A DNA stretch of 64,000 nucleotides from Variovorax sp. IB41. GTDB taxonomy: Bacteria > Pseudomonadota > Gammaproteobacteria > Burkholderiales > Burkholderiaceae_C. The stretch spans positions 62,001 through 126,000 of the forward strand of contig NZ_JAEFCB010000018.1 of the NCBI RefSeq assembly GCF_016405905.1, in the 5' to 3' direction. A program made the translations under genes and the position numbers. Under the pieces are notes generated by a model. It ran no database searches. It was not told where the DNA came from and saw only the letters and a list, made by a program, of their open reading frames with translations. Positions 57,701 to 64,000 of the stretch are shown in pieces; position 1 is the stretch's first letter; every line of letters starts with the position of its first letter.

Positions 57701-58755
57701 CGCACGGCCTGAGCGCACACAGCCACTTCGTCGGCAAGACGCGGCCCGTGAGTTCCACCATGGATGCGGGCAAAGGCAAGCTCGAAGTCTGGCGCGATGC
57801 CAAGTCGGTGTTCAGCGCCTCGCTGCACGACCTGCATCAGGTGTGGGACTCGGTCAGCTGGAAGATCGCCCGCGAGCGCGACAACCCGGCCTGCGCCGAT
57901 GCCGAGCACGCCGCGGCCGGCGAGCCTTCGGACCCGGGCATGCATGTGTTCCTGCCGAGCGCACAGCCTGCGGCGCCGGCCATCCTGCTGTCGCGCCCCA
58001 AGGTCGCGATCCTGCGGGAGCAAGGCGTCAACTCGCATGTCGAGATGGCTTATGCGTTCACCGAAGCAGGCTTCGAGGCCTACGACGTGCACATGACCGA
58101 CCTGCAGACGGGCAGGGCGGACCTGGCCAACTTCAAGGGCGTGGTTGCCTGCGGCGGCTTCAGCTATGGCGACACGCTGGGCGCGGGCATCGGCTGGGCG
58201 CGCAGCATCACCTTCAACCCGAAGCTGGCCGAGCAGTTCAAGGCCTTCTTCGGCCGCGAAGACACCTTCGGCCTGGGCGTATGCAACGGCTGCCAGATGT
58301 TCGCCGAGCTGGCCGACATCATTCCGGGCGCCGAAGCCTGGCCGCGCTTCACCACCAACCAGAGCGAGCGCTTCGAGGCGCGCCTGTCGATGGTCGAGGT
58401 GCTCGAATCGCCGAGCCTCTTCTTCGCGGGCATGGCCGGCAGCCGCCTGCCGATCGCGGTGGCGCACGGCGAGGGCTATGCCAACTTCAAGCACCGCGGC
58501 GAGGCGGCCAAGGCCATCGCGGCGATGCGCTTCGTGGACAACCACGGCAACGCGACCGAGCAGTACCCGTTCAACCCGAACGGCAGCGCAGGCGGCTTGA
58601 CCTCGGTGACGACGCCGGACGGCCGCTTCACCGCCGTGATGCCGCACCCCGAGCGCGTGTTCCGCAACATCCAGATGAGCTGGACGCCGGGCGACCGCAA
58701 CGAACTGAGCCCCTGGATGCAGATCTGGCGCAACGCGCGCCGCTGGGTGGGCTGA
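54748..58755 (+). CDS. purL: Phosphoribosylformylglycinamidine synthase
   Basis: The 1335-residue enzyme makes FGAM from FGAR, glutamine and ATP in purine synthesis. It is the large single-chain form: N-terminal PurS-like region, AIR-synthase-like domains with the motif NSEHCRHKIFN (about 230), TGAGGEIRDEGATGRGSKPK (about 330), and a C-terminal glutamine amidotransferase domain with the nucleophile in GVCNGCQMF (about 1178) and the His/Glu pair near PHPERVFRN. The GTG at 54748 is the start that keeps the usual N-terminus (VTLFEGGSALSDF). Confidence 0.96.
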   Translation: MTQPAPQALPVVTLFEGGSALSDFRARQLLPKLQAIEPRIEGISARFVHLVVTDAALDAAGRDRFAALLTYGEPFEAPAKAGTSVVVTPRLGTVSPWASKATDIAHNCGLALRRVERVTQYHLKLKAPLIGKAPVIEGDTLAGVAGPLHDRMTESVLATVEQAASLFSELPAQPMAQVDVQTGGREALVAANTGFGLALAEDEIDYLVEAFTRLGRNPSDVELMMFAQANSEHCRHKIFNAQFTIDGKAQPQSLFSMIRHTEKQNPQHTVIAYADNASVMEGATIERFIPADGSQSYQKESALSHVLMKVETHNHPTAISPFPGASTGAGGEIRDEGATGRGSKPKAGLTGFTVSKLWPEDGHYGKPEHIASPLQIMTEGPLGGAAFNNEFGRPNLLGYFREYEQAVASDLDTVQRGYHKPIMIAGGLGSIDATQTKKIQFPAGSLLIQLGGPGMRIGMGGSAASSMATGANAAELDFDSVQRGNPEIERRAQEVINHCWQQGAANPILAIHDVGAGGLSNAFPELTNDAGRGARFDLRAVPLEESGMAPKEIWCNESQERYVLAIAPESLAQFKAFCERERCPFSVVGVATEERQLLVADEGAAVQPVDMPMDVLLGKPPKMHRDVKTVARTFKPLDLTGVDLQKAAIEVLAHPTVASKRFLITIGDRTVGGMSHRDQMVGPWQVPVADCAVTLADYKGFAGEAMSMGERTPLAALDAPASGRMAVAEAITNLLAAPIELSRVKLSANWMAACGEPGEDAALYETVKAVGLELCPALGVSIPVGKDSLSMRTQWKDGDEAKKVTSPVSLIVTAFASLADVRGTLTPQLDAQEPDTTLVLIDLGRGQHRMAGSILSQTLGQSGDTVPDLDDPAQLVALVNAVNALRADGKILAMHDRSDGGLFATACEMAFAGHVGVALNVDMLVTEGDGISDSRMETGDAKNWAQQVSARREELTLKALFNEELGMVLQVRTAERNDVMQVLRAHGLSAHSHFVGKTRPVSSTMDAGKGKLEVWRDAKSVFSASLHDLHQVWDSVSWKIARERDNPACADAEHAAAGEPSDPGMHVFLPSAQPAAPAILLSRPKVAILREQGVNSHVEMAYAFTEAGFEAYDVHMTDLQTGRADLANFKGVVACGGFSYGDTLGAGIGWARSITFNPKLAEQFKAFFGREDTFGLGVCNGCQMFAELADIIPGAEAWPRFTTNQSERFEARLSMVEVLESPSLFFAGMAGSRLPIAVAHGEGYANFKHRGEAAKAIAAMRFVDNHGNATEQYPFNPNGSAGGLTSVTTPDGRFTAVMPHPERVFRNIQMSWTPGDRNELSPWMQIWRNARRWVG

Positions 58756-58763
58756 TCCGGCCC

Positions 58764-59075
58764 ATGCTGGACCTCGATCACCCGCGAAGCCGGCATGTGC
58801 TGGAGGCGGCGCGCATCGAGGACCTGGTCCGCAAGCTGCTCCTCGCATGGCGCGAGGATGCAGCCGCTGCTCCGCCGGCGCGCACGCAGATCCTGCAGAC
58901 GCTGATCCCGCAGCTCGAAGCGCTCAATGCCGCGCACTTCGGTGCCTCGAAAAAGATCTACCGCACGCTCGACGCGTTGGGCCGCGCAGTGCAGGGCGCC
59001 GATGCCGACAAGGCGTGGCAGGCGTTCACAGCGCTGGATGGGCCAGGCGACAACTTCGGCACCTGGGCCATCTAG
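58764..59075 (+). CDS. Small protein of unknown function
   Basis: The 103-residue product starts 8 bp after purL and is followed 22 bp later by the strong terminator at 59098, so it is probably the last gene of the purL transcript. It is helical and charged (ILQTLIPQLEALNAAHFGASKK) with no signal peptide or membrane helix. I do not recognise a family. Codon use matches its neighbours. Confidence 0.55.
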   Translation: MLDLDHPRSRHVLEAARIEDLVRKLLLAWREDAAAAPPARTQILQTLIPQLEALNAAHFGASKKIYRTLDALGRAVQGADADKAWQAFTALDGPGDNFGTWAI

Positions 59076-59097
59076 AAAAGAGAAAAAACGCCCATGA

Positions 59098-59123
59098 AAA
59101 AAGCGGCCCATGGGCCGCTTTTT
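59098..59123. terminator. Bidirectional intrinsic terminator
   Basis: A perfect 26-bp palindrome, centred between 59110 and 59111, forms a GCGGCCCA/TGGGCCGC stem flanked by A-runs and T-runs on both sides. It serves the purL transcript on the plus strand and the ppiC transcript on the minus strand. Confidence 0.9.
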
Positions 59124-59139
59124 CTCTGGCTGGATCAAC

Positions 59140-59925
59140 TTACTCGACTTTGGCCTTCGCGCGCAGTTCTTCCTGGTACTTCTGCAGGCGCTGTTGTTGC
59201 AGCTGCTGCGTGACCTGCGGCTTCACTTCTTCCAGCTTCGGCAGTTGCGCCTGGCGGATGTCGTCCACGCGGATGATGTGATAGCCGAACTGCGTCTTGA
59301 TGGGCGCCGGGGTGGTCTCGCCCTTCTTGAGCTTGATCATCGCTTCGGAGAACTCGGGCACGAAGTTCGCGGGGTTAGCCCAGTCCAGGTCGCCGCCGTT
59401 GGCGCCCGACCCCGGGTCCTTGCTCTGCTTCTTGGCGATGTCTTCGAACTTGCCGCCCTTCTTCAGGTCGGCCAGGATCTTCTTGGCCTGGTCTTCGGTC
59501 TCCACCAGGATGTGGCGGGCCTTGTATTCCTTGCCGCCGTTGGCCGCGACGAACTTGTCGTACTCGGCCTTCACGTCGGCGTCGGAGATCGGGTTGGTCT
59601 TGCGGTAGTTGTCGAACAGCGCGCGGATCAGGATGGCCTGGCGGGCGAGCTCGAGCTGGTTCTTGTAGTCCTCGTTGGCATCCAGGCCTTGCTTTTGCGC
59701 TTCCTGCATGAACACTTCGCGGGCCACGATTTCTTCGCGCAGCTGGCTTTGCATCTCGGGCGTCACCGGGCGGCCCGCGGCGGCCAGTTGCTGGGCCAGG
59801 ACGTCCATGCGGGCCTTGGGCACCGGCTTGCCGTTCACGATGGCTGCGTTCTGCGCCAGAGCCGCCATGGGAATGGCACCGATCAGCGCTGCGGCCGCTA
59901 CGGCCTGCAAGATGTGTTTTTTCAT
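59140..59925 (-). CDS. PpiC-type (parvulin) peptidyl-prolyl isomerase
   Basis: The 261-residue exported protein has a signal peptide (KKHILQAVAAAALIGAIPMAALA) and a parvulin domain at about 130–230 (YKARHILVETEDQAKKIL, GGDLDWANPANFVPEF, TQFGYHIIRVDD). It should assist folding in the periplasm. The ATG at 59925 gives the signal peptide; the frame is open further upstream. It ends the selO–msrB–yciB–bolA–ppiC run, about 150 bp after bolA. Confidence 0.9.
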   Translation of the reverse strand: MKKHILQAVAAAALIGAIPMAALAQNAAIVNGKPVPKARMDVLAQQLAAAGRPVTPEMQSQLREEIVAREVFMQEAQKQGLDANEDYKNQLELARQAILIRALFDNYRKTNPISDADVKAEYDKFVAANGGKEYKARHILVETEDQAKKILADLKKGGKFEDIAKKQSKDPGSGANGGDLDWANPANFVPEFSEAMIKLKKGETTPAPIKTQFGYHIIRVDDIRQAQLPKLEEVKPQVTQQLQQQRLQKYQEELRAKAKVE

Positions 59926-60075
59926 GGAATGAATATCAGGCTGGAGAGGAAATGCGCGTGTAGGAAAAGGCGCGTGAAGGAAAGCGGAGAGAGGCGAACA
60001 AGAAGGGGAGAGGAACGACGGCTGGGGCATCGCGGCGAAGGCCGCGTGCAACCCCATTCAACCAGTACGGACGAC

Positions 60076-60363
60076 TCAGAGCACCTCGATGGCGATGGCG
60101 TGCAGACCCTGTGCGATAAAAACCTGGAGGGCATCATACACAAGCCGATGCCGCGCCACGCGGGGCTTGCCGTCGAACTTCGGGGAGGCGATGCGGACCC
60201 GGAAATGGGTGCCGTAGCCCTCCGCATTGGCGCCTGTGTGACCGGCGTGCGCGGCGCTTTCGTCGATCACTTCGAGCTGCGTGGGGGCCAGCGCCTCGTG
60301 CAGCGCCGCTTCGAGCGCGGCCACGGTCGGAAGGGGAATGGTCATGCTGGTCATGCTGGTCAT
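60076..60363 (-). CDS. BolA family protein
   Basis: The 95-residue protein has the BolA/YrbA fold: APTQLEVIDESAAHAGH, HFRVRIASPKFDGKPRVARHRLVYDAL with the conserved RHRxVY. BolA proteins bind monothiol glutaredoxins and iron–sulfur clusters or DNA. The ATG at 60363 overlaps the yciB stop (ATGA); two more in-frame ATG codons at 60354 and 60345 arise from a 9-bp repeat. Confidence 0.88.
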   Translation of the reverse strand: MTSMTSMTIPLPTVAALEAALHEALAPTQLEVIDESAAHAGHTGANAEGYGTHFRVRIASPKFDGKPRVARHRLVYDALQVFIAQGLHAIAIEVL

Positions 60364-60899
60364 GCGGTCGGCTTGTCTTCCTTCAGGTGCGGCGCGATGT
60401 ACAGGCCCTGCGCCACCAGGAAGACGATCGGGAACACATAGCCCCAGAGCTTGAAGTTGACCCAGGCCTCGGTGGTGAAGTACGCCGCCACGTAGCCGTT
60501 GATGAGCGCCATGAAGAGGCAGTAGCCGATCCACGCCACGTTCAGACGGCCCCAGATGCGGTCGGGCAGCTCCAGTTGCGAGCCCAGCAGCATCTTCAGG
60601 AAATTCTTCTTCAGCGCCCAGAGCGCCACGGCCAGTGCGATCGCCATCGCGCCGTAGAGCACGGTGGGCTTCCACTTGATGAAGCGGTCGTCGTGCAGCA
60701 CCAGCGTGAGCGTGCCGAACAGGAGGATCAGCACCAGTGTGGCCTTCTGCATCGCCTGGAGCTTGCGCTCCATCGCATAGATGATGGCCATCTGCACCAC
60801 GGTGGCGGCCATCAGCACGCCGGTGGCGGTGTAGATGTCGCCGAGCTTGTAGGCGCCGAAGAACAGCAGGATCGGGAAGAAGTCGAGGATCAGTTTCAT
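60360..60899 (-). CDS. yciB: Septation protein A (YciB/IspZ)
   Basis: The 179-residue protein has five membrane helices and the start MKLILDFFPILLFFGAYKLGDIY, characteristic of YciB/IspA septation proteins, followed by RLNVAWIGYCLFMALINGYVA. It affects cell envelope and division. Its ATG overlaps the msrB stop, and its stop overlaps bolA. Confidence 0.93.
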   Translation of the reverse strand: MKLILDFFPILLFFGAYKLGDIYTATGVLMAATVVQMAIIYAMERKLQAMQKATLVLILLFGTLTLVLHDDRFIKWKPTVLYGAMAIALAVALWALKKNFLKMLLGSQLELPDRIWGRLNVAWIGYCLFMALINGYVAAYFTTEAWVNFKLWGYVFPIVFLVAQGLYIAPHLKEDKPTA

Positions 60900-61306
60900 T
60901 TTTTCTGGAAATCGAGCGACGCCGAGTTCATGCAGTAGCGCAGGCCCGTTTCGGTGGGGCCGTCGGGAAACACGTGGCCCAGGTGGGCGCCGCAATTGGC
61001 GCAGACATTCTCGGTACGCACCATGCCGTGCGAGCGGTCGACGATGTTCCTGATGGCGCCGGGCACCGCTTCTTCCGAGAAGCTGGGCCAGCCGCAGCCG
61101 GCGTCGAACTTGGTGCCCGACTCGAACAGCTTGGCGCCGCAGCACACGCAGTGGTAGGTGCCGTCGTCCCAGTGCGCCTCGTACTTGCCGGTGAAGGGGC
61201 GCTCGGTGGCGGCGTGGCGGGTCACCTCGAAGGCGGCCGGCTCGGCGCCTTTTTCAGCGAGGAGGGCCTTCCATTCGGCGTCGGTTTTTTCAACAGGAGT
61301 GGTCAT
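60896..61306 (-). CDS. msrB: Methionine-R-sulfoxide reductase
   Basis: The 136-residue enzyme repairs oxidised methionine. Zinc-binding cysteines are in CVCCG and CANCGAHLGHVF, the pocket motif GCGWPSF is at about 69, and the catalytic Cys is in RYCMNSASL (about 125). It overlaps selO upstream and yciB downstream, each by ATGA, so the redox genes are translated together. Confidence 0.95.
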   Translation of the reverse strand: MTTPVEKTDAEWKALLAEKGAEPAAFEVTRHAATERPFTGKYEAHWDDGTYHCVCCGAKLFESGTKFDAGCGWPSFSEEAVPGAIRNIVDRSHGMVRTENVCANCGAHLGHVFPDGPTETGLRYCMNSASLDFQKK

Positions 61307-62784
61307 GATGAGCAGCTGATTTCAATCGTGGAGGCCCAGTCGGGCGGGAAGCCGGCGTACGCGTCGGCGCCGGGATGTTCTTCACATGGGGTTTGGAGCA
61401 GCGTGAGCAAGGTTGCCACACCCGAGAAGTCCTTTTGCGCAGCCGCTTCGATGGCTTGCTGGCCCAGGTGGTTCCGCAGCACGTATTTCGGGTTCGATTG
61501 AAGCATCAACCTCCCGGCATCGGCCCGCACCGATTGCGCATGGCGCTCTGAAAATGAGAGCAGCCAGGTATCAAAACCTGCGCGGTCCAGGAACAGGTCG
61601 CGCACCGGTTCGGCATTGCTGTCGGCCATGTAGTGCGAGAGGCGGCGCCAGAAGATCGTGTAGTCGACCTTGCCCGCGGCCAGCAGCTTGAGCACGCCTT
61701 CGATCAGCGCCCGATCGCTCTCGGCCGCATCCGCCAGCCCGAGCTTGGCGCGCATGCGGGCCTCGAAGGCGTTCGGGAACACCGTCTTGTACGACTCCAA
61801 CGCGGCGACGGCGACTTCCTGGTCGCCGATCAGCGGCAGCAGCGCCTGCGCGAGGCAAAAGAGGTTCCAGTACGCCACGTTCGGCTGCTGGTTGAAGGCG
61901 TAGCGGCCGCTGGTGTCGCTGTGGTTGCAGATGTGGCGCGGATCGAAGCCGTCGAGGAACTGGAACGGCCCGTAGTCGATGGTGAGCCCGAGGATGCTCA
62001 TGTTGTCGGTGTTCATCACCCCGTGGCAGAAGCCCACGGCCTGCCACTGCGCGAGCAGGGCGGCGGTGCGCTCGCTCACGGCTTCCAGGAAGGCGGCGTA
62101 CGCGTTGCCGTTGAAGCGCTCGGTGGTGCGGCAGGCCGGGTAGTAGCGGTCGATGACGTAGTCGGCCAGCGCGCGGAGTTCGTCTTCCCGCTGGTTGGCC
62201 GCGAAGTGCTCGAAATGGCCGAAGCGGATGAAGCTGGGCGCCACGCGGGCGACGACGGCGGCGCTCTCGGGCGCTTCGCGGTACACGCGGGCGTCGGAGC
62301 CGGTCACGCTGAGCGCGCGGGTGGTCGGAATGCCCAGGCCGTGCATGGCCTCGCTGCACAGGAATTCGCGGATGCTGGAGCGCAGCACCGCGCGGCCGTC
62401 GCCGCCGCGCGAGTAGGGCGTGCGGCCCGCGCCCTTGAGCTGCACCTCGAGCTCGCCTTCGGTTTCGCCCAGCATGATCGCCCGCCCGTCGCCGAGCTGG
62501 CCGGCCCACACGCCGAACTGGTGCCCGCTGTAGACGGTGGCAAAAGGATTGGTGCCGGCGACCGGCAGGGTGCCGGTCAGCGCCGCGAGCGTGGTGTCCG
62601 ATTGCCGCCAGTCGGCCGGCAACCCCAGCTCGCGCGCCACCGATTCGCTGTGGCCCACCCAGTACGGGTCGGGCAGGGGCGTGGGTCGCAGGTGGGTGAG
62701 AAAGGCGGGGCCGAGGGCCGCGAAACCGGGTTTCCAGCGCAATCCCAGGTCCGCGACGTCCGTGTCTTCAGCAAGCAGGCTCAT
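61303..62784 (-). CDS. selO: Protein adenylyltransferase SelO (YdiU)
   Basis: The 493-residue pseudokinase-fold enzyme transfers AMP to proteins involved in redox balance. Visible are the nucleotide region GDGRAIMLGETEGELEVQLKGAGRTPYSRGGDGR (given here by its Gly/Arg pattern at about 95–130), CHGVMNTDNMSILGLTIDYGP (about 245) and the conserved C-terminal CSS with cysteine where eukaryotic forms carry selenocysteine. ATG 62784 was chosen over GTG 62802 for the family-typical short N-terminus; neither has a clear ribosome site. It overlaps msrB. Confidence 0.92.
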   Translation of the reverse strand: MSLLAEDTDVADLGLRWKPGFAALGPAFLTHLRPTPLPDPYWVGHSESVARELGLPADWRQSDTTLAALTGTLPVAGTNPFATVYSGHQFGVWAGQLGDGRAIMLGETEGELEVQLKGAGRTPYSRGGDGRAVLRSSIREFLCSEAMHGLGIPTTRALSVTGSDARVYREAPESAAVVARVAPSFIRFGHFEHFAANQREDELRALADYVIDRYYPACRTTERFNGNAYAAFLEAVSERTAALLAQWQAVGFCHGVMNTDNMSILGLTIDYGPFQFLDGFDPRHICNHSDTSGRYAFNQQPNVAYWNLFCLAQALLPLIGDQEVAVAALESYKTVFPNAFEARMRAKLGLADAAESDRALIEGVLKLLAAGKVDYTIFWRRLSHYMADSNAEPVRDLFLDRAGFDTWLLSFSERHAQSVRADAGRLMLQSNPKYVLRNHLGQQAIEAAAQKDFSGVATLLTLLQTPCEEHPGADAYAGFPPDWASTIEISCSS

Positions 62785-62847
62785 GCGTCGATTGTCCGGC
62801 ACCGGGCGTAACCCCTTGCCGCGCGGGCCATCGTCGCCCGGCGTGGC

Positions 62848-63924
62848 TCAGTGGGCGAGTGCCGGCGTGTCCCAGATCCGCGCCCGGTACTGCGCCGGCG
62901 GCAGGCCGAACCAGCGCTTGCAGGCCCGGAAGAAATTGCTGCTGTCGACGAAGCCGAGCATGTCCGCCACGTCGGTGAGCGTGTGGCGGTCTTCCGCCAG
63001 GTACTGCTGCGCGAGTTCGCGACGGGTGCGGTCGAGCAGCGACTGGAACGACACCGACTCCTCCTGCAGCCGCCGCTGCAGCGTGCGCTCCGCAAGGCCC
63101 AGGCCCGCGGCCACGTCCTGCCGGCGCGGCTCGCCCTGCTGCAGGCGGCGCGCGATCTCGGCGCACACCAGGCTGCTGGTGGTGGTCTGGCCGAGCAAGG
63201 TCAGCTGGTCGTCCAGCAGGTGCTCCTGCATCTCGCCGAGCACGGGGTGGTGGGTGGGCAGCGGCATCGCCATGTCGGCGGCCGACAGCAGGAGGCGGTT
63301 GGCGGGCGCGTTGTAGCGGATCGGGCAGCCGAAGGCCTCGCGGTGCAGCCGGTCGTCGGCCGGCGGGGGGTAGACGAATTCGAGCGCCATCGGCTGCAGG
63401 TCGCGCCGTGTGAGCCACCGGCACTGCATGAGAACGGTCAGCAGCGCGTACTCCACGCGCTGGCGCGGAATGGGCAGGCTGCCGCCCGTGTGCGCCATCA
63501 CCAGCCAGCAACCGCGCGCCTCGGGCTGCATCGCGAAGGCGGTCGCGTCCGAGATCACCGCCATGTAGCGCGTGAGCCGCGTGAGCGCTTCGCCCAGGTC
63601 CGCGCTGCACGACATGGCATGGCCGACCGTGCCCAGCTTGGTGTGCGTGGCGGCCAGCTCGCGGTGCAGGCCCAGCGTGGGCTTGCCGGCGCGCGCCACG
63701 GCCAGTTGCCAGAGCACGGAGATCTCGTCCACCGGGATGCGCGCGTTCTGGCGGTGCAGCGAATCGGGATCGAACCCGGCCTCGCGCAGCAGCGAAGGCA
63801 CGTCCAGGCCTTCGGCCTCGAACATCGAGAGCACGCCTTCGAGCCAGGCGGCCGAGCTGGTCCGCAGTTCCGGCTGCTGTGTGCAGCCCGGCCGGCGTTG
63901 CGGCCGGCGCTGTGCATGCGGCAT
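62848..63924 (-). CDS. AraC-family transcription regulator
   Basis: The 358-residue protein has an Arabinose_bd-type sensor region (about 25–210, with LLREAGFDPDSLHRQNARIPVDE) and two C-terminal helix-turn-helices (AAGLGLAERTLQRRLQEE and LTDVADMLGFVDSSNFFRACKRWFGLPPAQYR). It resembles OruR-type regulators of amine or ornithine catabolism. AGGAG lies five bases before ATG 63924, favouring it over an upstream ATG at 63942. The regulated genes are not in the window as far as I can see. Confidence 0.9.
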   Translation of the reverse strand: MPHAQRRPQRRPGCTQQPELRTSSAAWLEGVLSMFEAEGLDVPSLLREAGFDPDSLHRQNARIPVDEISVLWQLAVARAGKPTLGLHRELAATHTKLGTVGHAMSCSADLGEALTRLTRYMAVISDATAFAMQPEARGCWLVMAHTGGSLPIPRQRVEYALLTVLMQCRWLTRRDLQPMALEFVYPPPADDRLHREAFGCPIRYNAPANRLLLSAADMAMPLPTHHPVLGEMQEHLLDDQLTLLGQTTTSSLVCAEIARRLQQGEPRRQDVAAGLGLAERTLQRRLQEESVSFQSLLDRTRRELAQQYLAEDRHTLTDVADMLGFVDSSNFFRACKRWFGLPPAQYRARIWDTPALAH

Positions 63925-64000
63925 GGAGGCTCCTGAAGTCATTGAATTGGCTCGCTTGCGATAGCGGGGGAAGCGCGGTCCGTTCCTAGAATTTTCTGGC

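Noticed and set aside
54655..58848. A 1397-codon open frame on the minus strand opposite purL.
   Set aside because: It mirrors purL codon bias in a GC-rich genome and shows no recognisable motif; purL on the plus strand is certain.

Overview
The window is GC-rich, densely coded bacterial chromosome. Family content, gene order (smc–zipA-like–ligA; selO–msrB–yciB–bolA–ppiC; map/glnD), frequent 4-bp ATGA/GTGA start-stop overlaps and Comamonadaceae-style intergenic palindromes suggest a betaproteobacterium of the order Burkholderiales, most likely Variovorax or a close Comamonadaceae relative. That placement is an inference from gene content; there is no rRNA gene here. No tRNA, rRNA, CRISPR array, prophage or complete insertion sequence was recognised.

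Layout. 1–4.3 kb: the 3' end of a cardiolipin synthase gene, exonuclease I (sbcB), two acetyltransferases, a DUF3574 lipoprotein and a GFA-type zinc protein. 4.3–15.9 kb (minus strand): a long pyrimidine/nucleoside uptake and breakdown locus. From its predicted promoter near 15.83 kb it reads URC1-like GTP cyclohydrolase II homologue, URC4-like DUF1688 protein, uracil phosphoribosyltransferase (upp), BMP-family nucleoside-binding protein, lipoprotein nucleosidase, ABC ATPase, two permeases, a small secreted protein, cytosine deaminase and an AAC(6')-Ib-like acetyltransferase. 15.9–23 kb: a DUF6152/membrane protein pair, a SigF–NrsF type ECF sigma/anti-sigma pair with a recognisable autoregulatory promoter, a DUF6351-like lipoprotein, a Crp/Fnr regulator and a HerA-like ATPase. 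23.0–23.3 kb: a 265-bp nested palindromic element. 23.3–32.9 kb: a tightly coupled operon resembling aryl-polyene/xanthomonadin-type fatty-acid-like pathways (ACP, COG4648 membrane protein, AMP-ligase fused to a hotdog dehydratase, LpxL-like acyltransferase, LolA-like protein, MMPL exporter, polysaccharide deacetylase, methyltransferase, dehydratase, ketoreductase) but with no ketosynthase.

33–36 kb: an orphan ParA-like ATPase and a hipBA-type toxin–antitoxin operon with two AT-rich palindromic operators. 36–43 kb: smc, a zipA-like gene and ligA. 43–54.5 kb: a repeat-containing lipoprotein, peptide deformylase, DoxX, an Aap-type amino-acid ABC transporter without its ATPase gene, a PCC/DUF296 protein, phosphoglucomutase with a HAD phosphatase, an I78-like lipoprotein, glnD and map. 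54.6–64 kb: purL, a small unknown gene, a strong bidirectional terminator, the selO–msrB–yciB–bolA–ppiC run and an AraC-family regulator.

How it fits together. The minus-strand locus could import nucleosides or bases, split nucleosides, deaminate cytosine to uracil, trap uracil as UMP and feed it to the poorly characterised URC ring-opening route. The 23–33 kb operon should make, modify, acylate and export an ACP-bound lipid-like product, borrowing a condensing enzyme from elsewhere. The remaining loci are mainly housekeeping.
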